64,000 bases of DNA from Sipunculus nudus (Eukaryota; Annelida; Sipuncula; Golfingiida; Sipunculidae), in assembly GCA_026874595.1 (NCBI GenBank), contig CM049308.1:47625327-47689326 (forward strand). Direction: 5' to 3'. Every line of letters starts with the position of its first letter. Positions within the stretch are counted from its first letter, which is position 1. The notes below the pieces were generated by a model. It saw nothing but the letters and a program-made list of their open reading frames with translations. It did no database searches and had not been told where the DNA came from. The position numbers were made by a program, and so were the translations under genes. Below are positions 11,530-22,049 of the stretch, one piece after another.

Positions 11530-12345
11530 AACCTTACGACGATGATGTTATAATATTGCAGTTTAACATGCAAGTGCTGGTATAAAATGGCTCATAATTC
11601 TTTTGATGAGCTCATTAACAATGGACCGCCGCAACACTTTCCCTTTGAAGTTCGGAGACCAAACCCGGGCGGGTTTTCCGGGTCAATTAAGCGATAGTGA
11701 TGAGTGGTTTCCTGTAAATCAGTAATACACCAGTGTCTATATTATATCAAATTTGACATAATTCTTTATTTTATATGTCAAATATGGCATGAATGAAATC
11801 ACATATCAAATAAGACCACATCAGTAACGATAACAACACCGGTCATTTACACATATTACGTTTGTACGTCAACATGTACTATCACCCACGAAGTCCGGAC
11901 AATATGACACAATAAATATTGCCCGTTATTTTAATATATATCTCTTATCTATATGATAGTTCATTGGTTGTGTTTCTTAAGTAATGGACGATCAAATAAA
12001 GATATTCAATGTTCATAAATTTTTATTGACAGATAACGCGACTGTGTCGTGGTGATCGACCGCACGTGTCGTGACCGCACATTGTCGCTCAAAATGGTAA
12101 GGGTTTCTTAGCTCGTATTTTGTTGCAAAAATATACCGCATTCGATAAAATTATGAAGAGGCCGTGTGATACAGATACATACTTACAATAAGCATAACGT
12201 AATATGACTCCATATGGCTTATTATAGCTTTGTTGCGCATATGGCATGAGGCGCAACTGGGATTTGGCGCATATGGCAGTTGCGCATCTGGCAGTAGCGT
12301 AACTGACAGGTGCGCATTCGGGAGTGGCGCATCTGGCATGGAATC
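11530..12345 (-). repeat. Right terminal inverted repeat of element A
   Basis: Reverse-complement partner of 5455-6255, with small indels and substitutions. The outer end on the plus strand reads ...GGAGTGGCGCATCTGGCAT plus GGAATC before the 8-bp duplication ATCCTGAT at 12346-12353. Confidence 0.85.
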
Positions 12346-12353
12346 ATCCTGAT

Positions 12354-13683
12354 TACTGTAGTCAGCTATTATAATTATGTATTTGAGATATACTTTATAA
12401 CCATGTTACTGTGCTCTGTTAACAAGATCATATAGTTAATGAGAAGTTATGATAGTGAAAGATGCTATAGTATAATAACATGTCAACAGATGGCAGCACA
12501 GTGCACTGTAACCATATGATCCACCCTTTCATAGGACTGTGTAGTCTTTGTTCCATTTTGACATTCTATACTTAAATATCGATTTAGCTGAATGACGTAT
12601 AATTATGTGTATTTAAATATCCATATGCTAGGGAATCAATGATAAGGATTCTTGTCATAATGATTATTCAAGGTAGATTACAATACTATTAAGTATCAGG
12701 TGTTAGTAATAATGACGGCCAAGGCCAAATTTGCGTTTACAAATAGAATGCTTAAAATAAAATGTGATTCCTTATACCAATAGACTTAACTCAGTGCCAG
12801 CTCTTATCACTAAAGCCCTGTAAAGTCTATATGGTGAATCCCTGATATTTGCATATTAAGGCGTCACAAGGCTCTTTGAGGACCTGACGATTCCTCCATA
12901 TTTCCATATCAGGCCGTCACGCCTCATGTGAGTGGCATCATTGCTATGAGAACGCCAACAGTGGTCCAACAGCTTGACCCGCTTGGTAACATTTGCACTG
13001 AAATCATGTATTCAGGTAGTCCACACATGGACCTCTTGTCCTATGATATATTTCTGCTGAACAAATATTACGGGCCATGGTCCAAATGTAAGTGCATATT
13101 GTAGACACTATGGCAAATAGATAAAATTCCTTCTGCCGAGATGACAAGAGCAGCTGGCAGCATTTGTCTGAACCCGTGTATAAACTGTCAAATTGCGACT
13201 CATGAATCGTTTCAGTCAGCGGGTACATTTTGACTGCGCTCGTTGTGTGGTGCACCTGAATATCTCGGGCCTATTGGCGAAGCCAGAGTTTGGACTACAT
13301 TATGTTTAAACAGGCCAACTTTGAAGAGTGGTAGTCCGTTAAACGTTAACACTGAGGCTGAGGGTTATAGTCTTTTATAAAGTCTCGCTGAACTCAAGCG
13401 ACGGCCTAAAAATATTGAGACAAATCAAGTGGGAATATTAGTAGCCAATTGGAAGCCCGGAATAGGCGATGACTGAATGAACCATGTTGGTATTTAAAAA
13501 GATTCTGGGAAAGACCACTCCTGATGTCACTGGAAAAGACCTTAGTTCAGTGAGGCAGAAATGTCTTGCGCTGACCGTCCTGGAATCGGCCAAGCTTACC
13601 AGTCCATGAAATCAGAGGGTCAGATAGTGGCAAATTAGTTATACGAGTTGCCGCAAGATGGCAGTACAGATACTAAATGCAAC
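12354..13683. other. No recognisable feature
   Basis: Non-repetitive within the window and less AT-rich than its surroundings, but no gene-like reading frame, RNA or transposon signature could be supported on either strand. Confidence 0.4.
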
Positions 13684-13689
13684 GGGCTA

Positions 13690-13960
13690 GACTAAATATT
13701 GAAATACACCAAAAAACACCGAAATACACTGTTCAAAATAACACCAAAATACACTGAAATAACACCAAAACACACTGAAATAACAGTCATTACCACCAGT
13801 AACACACACACATATATATATATATAATTAAATATATTTATATTGTACACTTATACTGGTGGTAATTACAGTTATTTCAGTGTATTATTGTGTTATTTCA
13901 TTGTATTTTGGTGTTATTTCAGTGTATTTTGGTGTTTTTTGGTTAATACTGGTGTTATAT
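13690..13960. repeat. Subterminal hairpin of the MULE left end
   Basis: 13696-13795 (repeated AACACCAAAATACACTGAAAT-type units ending in TTACCACCAGTA) is the reverse complement of about 13852-13950. The centre is (CA)n/(TA)n. The potential stem is about 100 bp. Related units occur at 14100-14125 and at the right end (16830-16920). Confidence 0.8.
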
Positions 13961-14193
13961 ATTGAATAAATTATATGTTTGCTAACCCTGTGCATCTATG
14001 CCTGTACATCTTGCTCTTTTGATTAAATGTTGATTCATAGTTAATACCTTTACCCTAGTGTTTCCGAAAATAACTGCAGTCATACGACCAGTCAAACCAC
14101 ACCAAAAATACACTGGAAATACTCAAATATGTACTTTAATAGAACAAACAAATGGTATGTACATAGAGTAGATAATTATGATAATGATCATTA

Positions 14194-14198
14194 TGAGA

Positions 14199-14234
<36 letters not shown>
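14194..14234 (+). repeat. (GA)n microsatellite
   Basis: A nearly pure GA run with one GG interruption, downstream of the transposase stop codon and within the MULE. Confidence 0.9.
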
Positions 14235-14236
<2 letters not shown>

Positions 14237-14476
14237 ATGTTTATCCAAAATAGCACTGAAGAAATAACAGAATGTTGTTAAATAGAACAAAGGAAAATTA
14301 CTGTGGTGTATCACTAAAATCATACATCATACTAAGTCAAGAGCACAAAAATATACAAAACAAGTTACTAAGACTAAACTATAAGAACAGAGAGAGAGAT
14401 GATCACTAAATTTGTCAAATTGAAGATTGCAGAGCCAGTGATCATGCATATAAATAGGTCTACCCATAAGAAAAGT

Positions 14477-15787
14477 CTAATTTCTTGATGCATAAGAAGA
14501 CAACTTAGTATCACCAAGTATCAGTCTCCTTCTCTTAAGTGTACAAGTCCTCTCTGACTGAACCCTTTTTCTTTGACCAGGTTTTTGGCTCCCTGAAGGT
14601 GTTGGTACATTTCTTGTGCCATCAGTTGAGGTTACAAATTTTCTTGTAAGGCCCCTCTTGTCATCCATCAGGAAGTGTACAATATGTTTTCTCTTTGTCC
14701 CTACATCTTTTGTTGGCCACACAGCAGAGTCTACTTTGTGGTGTTGATAAGCATCTGTGATGCAATAATTGCCTTTGCCGATCAGTGCTCTCTGAATGTC
14801 ATTGCACTGGGTGACAACAACACCATATATCTTGTCTACCAAATCAGCCAAATTCAACTGCTGTCTCTCAGTGGCACATTTCAACACATTGTTCATACTC
14901 TCACAACTGTTACTGGTCCACGTGCTACTGATGAAACCCTCCTGTGAGGGCTTAATCACATAAATGTCCACAAGTGGCAGAAGTTGGTTGTTCAAGTAGT
15001 CACAGAATTGGGGAACATTGTGCTGGACTAATTCTTTCAGAAGAGATATGCGTTCATCACGCACAACATTACTTTCTGACATGCACACTCCATTTTGGCC
15101 AAATATATGGTTGGTAATGGACTTTCTGATGTTGACATTAACCCCAATTTTGTCCTTGAGATAGTCCTCAACGTTTTGTCTAAGGTGCCTTGTGCACAAA
15201 AACTGGACAGCGTCTGGGAAAGCTGCTTTGATAGCAGTTCTCATGGCCATTTCATTGTCACTTCCAATGACTATTTTTCTGGAACCCTTGGAGTGGTATA
15301 TTGCATCTGCAATGTATGAGAAGAACTGTTTATATGCAGAAAAAGTTGATCTGCCATGCAACAGTACTGGACCAAGAAACACTGGATGATCACCACCAGA
15401 GCATTGCTTTACTGCAGTGTTTCGGAATACACTAACAGTCACATGTAAATCTCCCAAATTGAAAGTCTTGTCAAATCCAAGGACTTCACCATAACTCAGA
15501 CAAAAATGTTGTATGTCAAAAATCTGATCTTCCGTGAAGCATATCACCGATGGAACTTTATGTTTTGTGTGTATAATGCTTTGAACAAAAGGGTGACTGT
15601 AAACCATGTTTTCTACTGTGATGATATTGTCAGCAAAGTTTTTTTTGTACTGGTGAACATTTGCCTCCACAGCTTTTTTCTTTTTGTCTTTGTACTTCCT
15701 GTTTTTGATTTGTTTCACATCTTGGGGCCGTAACAATTCATCTTCTTCACTGGTGACCATTTGAGAATACAATTGTTTAGGTTTCAT
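14477..15787 (-). CDS. Mutator-like DDE transposase, 436 codons (C-terminal main part)
   Basis: Cuts and joins the transposon ends in the nucleus. The MULE catalytic core is visible. The first Asp is in EVLGFDKTFNLGD (D106). The second is in IVIGSDNEMAMRTA (D177), followed about 20 residues later by the C-x2-H of FLCTRHLRQN (C198, H201). The Glu is in SNSCESMNNVLK (E296). A Lys-rich stretch (residues 28-39, KNRKYKDKKKKA) precedes the core, and an Arg/Lys-rich tail (about 400-425) resembles a nuclear localisation signal. The start Met at 15787 is simply the first in frame. The family's conserved N-terminal part continues upstream in other frames, so the true protein begins further up. The gene is the only long frame inside the 13684-16934 element. 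Confidence 0.85.
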   Translation of the reverse strand: MKPKQLYSQMVTSEEDELLRPQDVKQIKNRKYKDKKKKAVEANVHQYKKNFADNIITVENMVYSHPFVQSIIHTKHKVPSVICFTEDQIFDIQHFCLSYGEVLGFDKTFNLGDLHVTVSVFRNTAVKQCSGGDHPVFLGPVLLHGRSTFSAYKQFFSYIADAIYHSKGSRKIVIGSDNEMAMRTAIKAAFPDAVQFLCTRHLRQNVEDYLKDKIGVNVNIRKSITNHIFGQNGVCMSESNVVRDERISLLKELVQHNVPQFCDYLNNQLLPLVDIYVIKPSQEGFISSTWTSNSCESMNNVLKCATERQQLNLADLVDKIYGVVVTQCNDIQRALIGKGNYCITDAYQHHKVDSAVWPTKDVGTKRKHIVHFLMDDKRGLTRKFVTSTDGTRNVPTPSGSQKPGQRKRVQSERTCTLKRRRLILGDTKLSSYASRN

Positions 15788-16681
15788 AAGCTTGTTTTTT
15801 TTTTTCAGAAATTTTGTCTAAAACAGAAGCTGGACAACAAGAGTACTGATGGTCTCCTCTCTTGGCATTGCCATGGAATGCGAAACCTGGGTAGTGACAA
15901 GATATTCATACACTGCCCTTGAAGTGATATCTCCTGTCATGTGTGCAGGTGATTGGCTTACCCATGTACGAATTGTCCAACTTCAAACTGCTGTATGCAT
16001 GATGAACCACCAGAAGTTGTGTAGGTGGAGGTTTTGGGTCTAAAGGAACATAAGTCGCTTTCTTGTTGACTCTTTTTAGTTTGCACACCTGTTCATTTTT
16101 TAATAAAACTGTTTCCAACTGATTATCATCATGCACCAAGTACACACTTTTGGGGCAGGCTGACTTGTCTGAGGACCACACTCCACAGTCATCCATGAAC
16201 TCAGATTTTTTACCACATCCTCGTCAGGAAATATTCTCGCAGTTGGAGACAACAAAGCACAAATTCTCTTTTATACCATCTGGCACTCTCTCTGACACAT
16301 CTTTTGTTGACTTCATCAAATTCACAACACTTTCTGTTTTAAGAAACTGTCACGTTCAAGCTTTCCATTAGAAGAACTTTGTTCCTCAGGCTCAACTTGG
16401 TCCTGTTCTGTATACTCTGGCTCTGACATACTAGAGCATAATGAATCATCCTCTGCAGCAGAAGGTGATGGTGAGCACTGGGATTCTGAAACTGCAGACT
16501 TATCATTCATCTTTGTCATTGTGGGAGGCTCATCTCTGCCCTGTGACTCAACATCACTGTCATCACTACATTCTGTTAAATCCACATTTTCTGCTGAAGC
16601 ACTGGGATGTAAAACAACAAAATGAACAGGATTAAATCCTAGAGATGATGGCCAGATAAGCTGGCTCCACATGAGAGTCAA
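15788..16681 (-). pseudogene. Upstream part of the MULE transposase gene, frame-disrupted or spliced
   Basis: Continues the transposase on the minus strand in several frames. An acidic, Ser-rich segment opens at 16681 and runs to about 16322. A segment containing CGKKSEFMDDCGVWSS and ending in a VHHAYSSLKLDNS block runs from about 16196 to 15945. The GDITSRAVYEYLVTTQ block (about 15885-15932) and the HGNAKRGDHQYSCCPA block (about 15815-15870) follow, each in a different frame. A stop lies in the CENIS-stop-RGCGK stretch near 16228. The segments belong together by position and content. Whether the breaks are mutations or short introns cannot be decided here. Confidence 0.6.
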
Positions 16682-16934
16682 AACTGGAGAAGATGTCTGT
16701 ACATCCCTTCCTGTAATCCGCTGACTGAATGGCTGGGCAAGTTCTTCATTTATGCATGTCGGTGGAAAGTATGATCAAAAAGTCTTCCCTGTGGCAGCAC
16801 TCAAGGCATATTTATGAAGCATGTCTGTTATTTAAGTATATTTAAGTATTATTACAGTGTATTTCGGTATTATTTCAGTGTATTTCAGTGTTATCGAAGT
16901 GTATTTCAGTGTATTTGGGTATTTAGTCCAGCCC

Positions 16935-17599
16935 AAATGTGATGCAATGCTGGAACGTTTGATTTCTCTGTCAGAAGCAACAATTAAGTCATAAATATTT
17001 CATGGACTGGACCAGTCTACCGTCATGCCGATAAGAAGTACAATCAGCATGACAGTACGTCTCTCATATTATAATATAAAACCTAACGACTGCTAACAAT
17101 ATGGCTGGTAACAGACACCTCGGCACAACTGAAATATTTGAAAGTTGTAGATGCTAGGTGATTTTTGTAAACTGAATACTTACAAGTTAGACTCAGTATA
17201 TAAAACTGGAAAGCCGGGGATAGGCACAATACATGAATGTTCCTTGGCCAGCTGTCATAGCAGCAAAGTTCTTTACCAATCTGGTGGTATGTTTATTTCT
17301 GTTCATGAGTTTTTTTGTTTTTTTTTTATCAATTTCCAAACATTTAAAATTTCTAAGATACTTAGAAACCGGGCTTCAGCCTACCGCCGGTACCTTATGC
17401 ACAACAGGTGTCGCATAATAAATTGTTTCCTGAAAAAGGCCAATACATATTATTTTCCTGAGAATTCCCGTATTTAATTTTGCTCATAACTGGAGTTTAT
17501 TATATTTGAGGAGGAGGGGTCCGGGGAACCTGGGTTCCCCGTCTGAATGGGGGTGTTGGGGCGGAGCCCCCATGCACCTTAAGCACTTGCTCCTGCTGG
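16935..17599. other. No recognisable gene
   Basis: Non-coding apart from incidental short frames. The GC-richer piece 17510-17575 contains GGGGTCCGGGGAACCTGGGTTCCCC, with the internal perfect inverted pair GGGGAACC/GGTTCCCC (17523-17541). Confidence 0.4.
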
Positions 17600-17690
17600 T
17601 ATCTCGTCTTCACGGCTCACTGAGTAGCGTGTAGGGGTCCTAGTCTAGAGATCGTAGGTTCGATTCCTGATTCAGGCGACTTCTGATGTT
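17600..17690 (+). ncRNA. tRNA-like region, probably the head of a tRNA-derived SINE or a tRNA pseudogene
   Basis: 17657-17667 is GGTTCGATTCC, an exact RNA polymerase III B-box (T-arm) sequence. It is preceded by GGCTCACTGAGTAGCGTGTA (about 17618-17637), which resembles a weak A-box/D-arm region. No clean four-armed cloverleaf with a paired acceptor stem can be drawn, so a functional tRNA is unlikely. Confidence 0.4.
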
Positions 17691-17699
17691 TAATAGTTT

Positions 17700-18534
17700 A
17701 TGTTAGAAGAGTTGAGTGTAGGGACATCTACAGGGAAAAGTAGGAGATAAATAGGGAATGAGAGGAGACAGTTTTATTTATATTTTCCTCAATAGAAGCG
17801 AAGCCCACGTTCTATAGTGGCTCTAAAATTAAAATATATTTTAGTGTACGATAGTCGATATTTTGAGAACAGACGGCTGTCGTGACGTGCGGATACGGGA
17901 TAGACCACCAAGTATGACAGTAATACCAGGTATATCCTTCCCTGGCTTCAGTGCTCAGTGCTATGTATATGTTTTCTCTGTTTGTTACAGTTTCACGTTG
18001 TCGCAGCTAATAAATTGTGACATCAGTTTTTGCGTCGTTGGTTGCTGGTATCAAGGGGTTACACTTACTGTTCTATCCTGTATCACAACATTTGTTGGTG
18101 ATATAGTTGATACTTCGGATTGTTCCGCCGCCATCTTTTGCCGTTCCTTTAAGTATAGGCTAAAACATGGAAGTCGGATGTCGGATGCCAGGCGGACCCC
18201 GAACTGGATGGCCATCTCGGATGCATTATACTATGTACCAGCAAACAGAGAAATCATAAAATACATGCGAATTTTCAGTGCATAATATGTTTACATGTGA
18301 ATAAACATTGTACACGTGCATTAAAATTAATATCATTAGAGTTTTGTTCCATTCTAAATGTACAAAAAAATATATAATTAAATTATATAATATTATTAAA
18401 TATAATATTAAAAAATTTAATTCAATGTTTTTAAATCATGAAAAAATACTCAAGTGGGTTATAAATTTAACTTTAATCATATGTAAGTATCACCGCTTTC
18501 AAAATGTTTTCTTAAAATAAAGATCTGAGGTGTA

Positions 18535-18536
<2 letters not shown>
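17700..18536. other. No recognisable gene
   Basis: Non-coding. The open frame at 17863-18285 has no recognisable domain. The frame at 18308-18520 is AT-driven low complexity. Confidence 0.35.
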
Positions 18537-18598
<62 letters not shown>

Positions 18599-18660
18599 CA
18601 GTTATAGTTGTTATAGTTGTTATAGTTTTTAAAGTTATAGTTATATATATTATATATATA
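18537..18660. repeat. (AT)n microsatellite plus TTATAG-rich repeat
   Basis: A pure AT dinucleotide run of about 60 bp (18538-18597), followed by GTTATAGTTGTTATAG-type repeats and a second TA-rich stretch. Confidence 0.95.
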
Positions 18661-19061
18661 AAACATGGTGGGAAAGAATATATAGACAACGTAATTTCAC
18701 TTCTATAATAAATTATGAGAAGAAAGTACCTTCACGTCATTTTAATTTAAAACCAGAATGAAAAAAAAACACACAAAAAATACATAATAATTCTTCTTTT
18801 TTTTGTATCGTCATGGCATCTGAGGTTGACGTCACGTTGGCAACCGATCTGGATATCCGACATCCTATCCAGGCATCCTGGTTTTTAGTCCGTATCGACT
18901 ATCGTGACGCCAGAACTGCGCGCTGCGTGACTCGAGAGTGACTCATAATTGATTATGTGAACAACCGTGACAGAACTCGATCTGGGCTGTGAGATGTATG
19001 TTGTAAAAAAACTGTATGGAAACACACAAACACACACAAATAATAAAATAATCCGTTATAT

Positions 19062-19092
19062 TAGCTCAGCTGACTTACAGTCAGTTGAGCTA
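19062..19092. repeat. Solitary 31-bp palindrome (R1-type terminus)
   Basis: TAGCTCAGCTGACT TAC AGTCAGTTGAGCTA forms a 14-bp stem with one mismatch and a 3-nt loop. The same palindrome ends R1 copies a and b, and a decayed version begins copy d at 42579. Here it has no R1 body beside it. Confidence 0.75.
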
Positions 19093-19339
19093 TAGTGATG
19101 GTTCCTTAAACCTCCGAGTGTAGCAAGTTTTGAATAGGCCTCTGAATTGCTATAAGTCAAACTGTTAAAGAGGTCTTTGAATCGATTATCCATTATTGCC
19201 TTTCGATTCTCGATTCGATTGTTGTATACAGTCACAAAATTCTGTCAGAGACGTATATCTACCAAAAGCTTTCATCCCAATTGATGCTATAAGATTATGA
19301 TTATTTAACTGGCTGTAAGATTTGAAATGGATTTTATAT

Positions 19340-19482
19340 ACTTGCATTTATTGTCTTCATTATATGTATATATTTGTGTATGTATGCACCTATGTATATA
19401 TATATATGTGTGTGTATATATGTGTATGTATGTGTATATGTATATATGTATGTATATATCTATGTGTGTGTGTGTATAGGGG
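19340..19482. repeat. TATG/TGTATA low-complexity tract
   Basis: Alternating TATGTGTATATATG-type simple repeat. The minus-strand frame across it reads Tyr/Ile/His low complexity and is not a gene. Confidence 0.85.
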
Positions 19483-19559
19483 AACAAACCTTGTATAGCT
19501 TTGCTCTCTCCCATTTCTGTATGCATTTTATTTGATTCGGTTTTTATGTATATTTTCAT

Positions 19560-20640
19560 AATCCCTCATTCATGACTAGTATTATGATTAAGACCCCTGA
19601 CTTTAATTGACTACATAGATGTACAAGACCAACCAGTGTCAGAGCTGACAGGCTTTAGTTATCATTTACACTTCAGTTTTACTCGGGAGAATATACTCCG
19701 CATTGCTTGTCTATGTTAAATCCCTCTCCATCTGTAGGTACAGCTATTTTAGGAATCAGTCGGTGTTTCCACCATTCATAAGTCATGATTAGAATAAAGA
19801 CATGTTAATGTTCAAGGTATTGTTAAAGGGAAGACCTCTACTTCTACCTTTACTGTTCTTTATTGGGAGGGGATTATTATTATTAATTTCATTATTATAA
19901 TAATTATTATGATTATTATAACCTTTTTTTCTATAAGCTCTTAGGTCATATGGGCAACTCCTGCAGTACTGCGTGACATTTCACATATTATAAGCCTTAT
20001 TTACATGATGGCTGGTTCTAATTGACCTATCCACCACAGCCCAAATGCTCTGCCCTTTTAACCTAATTATTACAATGAGCCCCCAAAATGCTCCTACACA
20101 GAAGGTCTTCCATGCCCATGATAGCAAGAGCTTCCTACAATATAATAATGACGTCACAAAGGTCGATGACGTATGACGTCGTATTGACTGACGTCATCGA
20201 GTGGTATCGCTGTCCTCATATCGCAGTCATTGTGAAATGTTTTGCAATATTTTGGATTATTTGTCTCATACGAATTACATGCCCGGTAAGACATTTTTAT
20301 TTACTCAGTAGTCCGAGGAATGGCTCCTGTAGCCTATAGCCTAGTTTTTTTAGATACTGTCCAATTTGTATAAAAAATATCCCGGAAAACATGCCAACCT
20401 GGGTACTACCTACTGGTACAGACAACACGTGTTCTGTGTGACAGAGCTCTGTCAAATTATGCAAAATTTTGTTTTTGTCATATGATTGACGCTTTAACAA
20501 TATATAAGGTCACCTGATTTGTTGCTCGTTAGTCCAATGCTTATGATTATTCATCGAATGAATATGTGATTAAGATCATATAGAGTTCATGGATAGGTCA
20601 ATTGCAAAATCTGCCAGCAGTGGTCAATCGGGCCCTTATT
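19560..20640. other. Intergenic sequence with a CRE-like cluster
   Basis: No gene is recognised. It includes an ATT-rich stretch at 19870-19920 and the TGACGT cluster described separately. Confidence 0.4.
20149..20196. promoter_or_regulatory. Cluster of four TGACGT (CRE-type) sites
   Basis: TGACGTCA at 20149-20156 and again at 20189-20196, with TGACGT at 20167-20172 and TGACGTC at 20174-20180 between them. TGACGTCA is the full cAMP-response element bound by CREB/ATF bZIP proteins. Whether it acts as an enhancer here is unknown; no gene start is visible nearby. Confidence 0.4.
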
Positions 20641-21091
20641 TGTAAGCCCCGAGATCTGACTGTTAACCTTGTGACTGCTAGCACTAATTAGTTGCGCGTA
20701 ATTCTTGATCATTCACGGCCCGGGGCCTGGCGATAAGCAGAATCCCACCTGTGGTGTTATCAACAAGCGCCCCCGGTCATGCACATATCATACAGGAGTA
20801 TGTCCCCAGACCATAGCGTGGTCGCAACATTCTGGCCTCATTTCTATTGGCCGATGACTTCACAGGCCCCTCCCCAGTAGAGGGTCTCGGGGGGGCTGTT
20901 GGCCAATGGAGGGACTGGACCTGGTGGGGCGACTACGCTGAATGGGGGAGAGCGGGGGGAGAAGGGTCAGTCAGCAGTTAGGACTTGGTAGTGAGGAGAC
21001 ACACCAGATAGCGATACTGTGTATGTTGAAGTCGAATGGATATGGAATAAAATTCATATAAAGAAATACAGAGTCTTTCTTTTGTGGATTA
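20641..21091 (+). mobile_element. Candidate solo LTR (GC-rich, promoter-like)
   Basis: A 451-bp GC-rich island in AT-rich surroundings. Its ends are loosely inverted: TGTAAGCCCC at 20641 and GTGGATTACA at 21082-21091. It contains two CCAAT-box cores (ATTGGCC near 20848, GGCCAATGG near 20902), a purine-rich stretch and AATAAA near 21048, about 40 bp before the right end, which is a U3-R-U5-like order. No 4-6-bp target duplication is visible at these exact ends, so a host promoter or CpG island is the main alternative. Confidence 0.35.
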
Positions 21092-21239
21092 CACTAAGTT
21101 TACAAGGCTATATACCTGAGAATTTATGCAGACCAAGTAATATTTAAATCTTTTCATCCATTATTATTAGGGCCTGCTTGAAAAGTGGTGCCCTATAGTG
21201 ATCACCATGTCGGTTCGTCCTTCCGTACTTCTGTACTTC

Positions 21240-22041
21240 CATCATTCCGTCAGTATGTGACACTTTCTTTCGCGGTGATAACAACAACACACTGCAGCCT
21301 TCCTGAATTCACAGGGATGGTTGGTACCTAGCTATGAGGGCTCCAGACCTATCGAATTACAGACTTGTCGGAAATCCAGTATGGCCACCACAGCCCAATC
21401 GCTGATTTTCTTTAGCACGCAATAAGAACATACGTACTGCAGCTCTCCCAAATTCACAGGGATAATTGGTAGCTATGAGGGCTCCAGACCTTTTGAATAT
21501 CAGACTTGTCAGAATTCCAATATGTCCGCCACAGCCCAATCCCTGATTTTCTTTCAACAACAACATACTGCAGCTTTCCCCAATTCACAGGGATGGTTGG
21601 TACCAAGAGGGCTCCAGACCTATTCATGATTGAATTACAGACCTGTCCGAATTACAATATAGCCACCACAGCCCGATTGCTGATTTTATTTCAGCGGTTT
21701 AATTCAAAACAACCTACTTCAGCTTTCCGAAATTCACAGGGATGATATGTACCTGTGAGGGTTCTAGACCTATTGAATAACAGATCTGTCGGAATTCCAA
21801 TATGGCCACCACAGCCCGATTGCTAATTTACTTTCGTGTACGATAACTCAACAACAACCTACTGCAGCTTTCCAAAATTCACAGGGATGATTGGTTCCTG
21901 TTAGGGCTCCAGACCTTTTGAATAACAGACCTGTCCTAATTTCAATATGGCTGCCACAGCCTGATCGCTGATTTTCTTTCGCATGCGATAACTCTCAACA
22001 ACAACCTAGTGCAGCTTTCCCAAATTCACAGGGATGATTGG
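21240..22041 (+). repeat. About 145-bp tandem satellite, first block
   Basis: Six units. Each contains TACTGCAGCTTTCCCAAATT, a CACAGGGATGATTGGTACC block, GGGCTCCAGACCTATTGAAT, an AATATGGCCACCACAGCCCG block and GCTGATTTTCTTTCGC. Unit starts (CTGCAG or its variant) are near 21292, 21437, 21570, 21717, 21860 and 22009. No coding function is expected. Confidence 0.9.
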
Positions 22042-22049
22042 TACCTATG

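Larger units (their letters stand above)
5455..12345 (+). mobile_element. 6.9-kb long-terminal-inverted-repeat element (element A)
   Basis: Two inverted arms of about 800 bp (5455-6255 and 11530-12345) face each other. They are flanked by a perfect 8-bp direct repeat ATCCTGAT (5447-5454 and 12346-12353), which is the expected target-site duplication. The outer ends read GGTGTCATGCCAGATGCGCC (left) and, on the opposite strand, GATTCCATGCCAGATGCGCC (right). A 1.08-kb relative with the same ends lies at 35479-36563. The interior (6256-11529) has no recognisable transposase, so this copy is non-autonomous; it contains internal duplications and a copy of repeat R1. An 8-bp duplication is compatible with hAT-, P-, Merlin- or some Mutator-like transposition, but long TIRs with subterminal repeats do not decide between them. 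The alternative, that the two arms are independent insertions, is made unlikely by the perfect flanking repeat. Confidence 0.75.
13684..16934 (-). mobile_element. Mutator-like (MULE) DNA transposon
   Basis: Bounded by inverted termini GGGCTAGACTAAATA (13684-13698) and TATTTAGTCCAGCCC (16920-16934), which match at 14 of 15 positions. The flanks carry an imperfect 9-bp duplication, AAATGCAAC (13675-13683) against AAATGTGAT (16935-16943), differing only by transitions; 9 bp is typical of Mutator. Behind each terminus lie short repeats of the type AATAACACCAAAATACACTG. The minus strand encodes a DDE transposase. Total length is about 3.25 kb. The upstream part of the gene has frameshifts, so the copy may be inactive or may rely on introns. 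Confidence 0.8.

Noticed and set aside
14675-16371. Several plus-strand frames opposite the transposase gene
   Set aside because: They are antisense shadows of the conserved MULE coding sequence on the minus strand.
17600-17690. Functional tRNA gene
   Set aside because: The B-box is perfect, but the acceptor stem and D-arm cannot be paired. A SINE head or pseudogene is more likely.
17863-18285. 140-codon plus-strand frame
   Set aside because: No family resemblance, no intact splice context, and Cys/Ser content consistent with chance. Kept as unassigned.
20641-21091. Calling the GC-rich island a confirmed LTR
   Set aside because: No target duplication or partner LTR was found, so it is kept only as a candidate.
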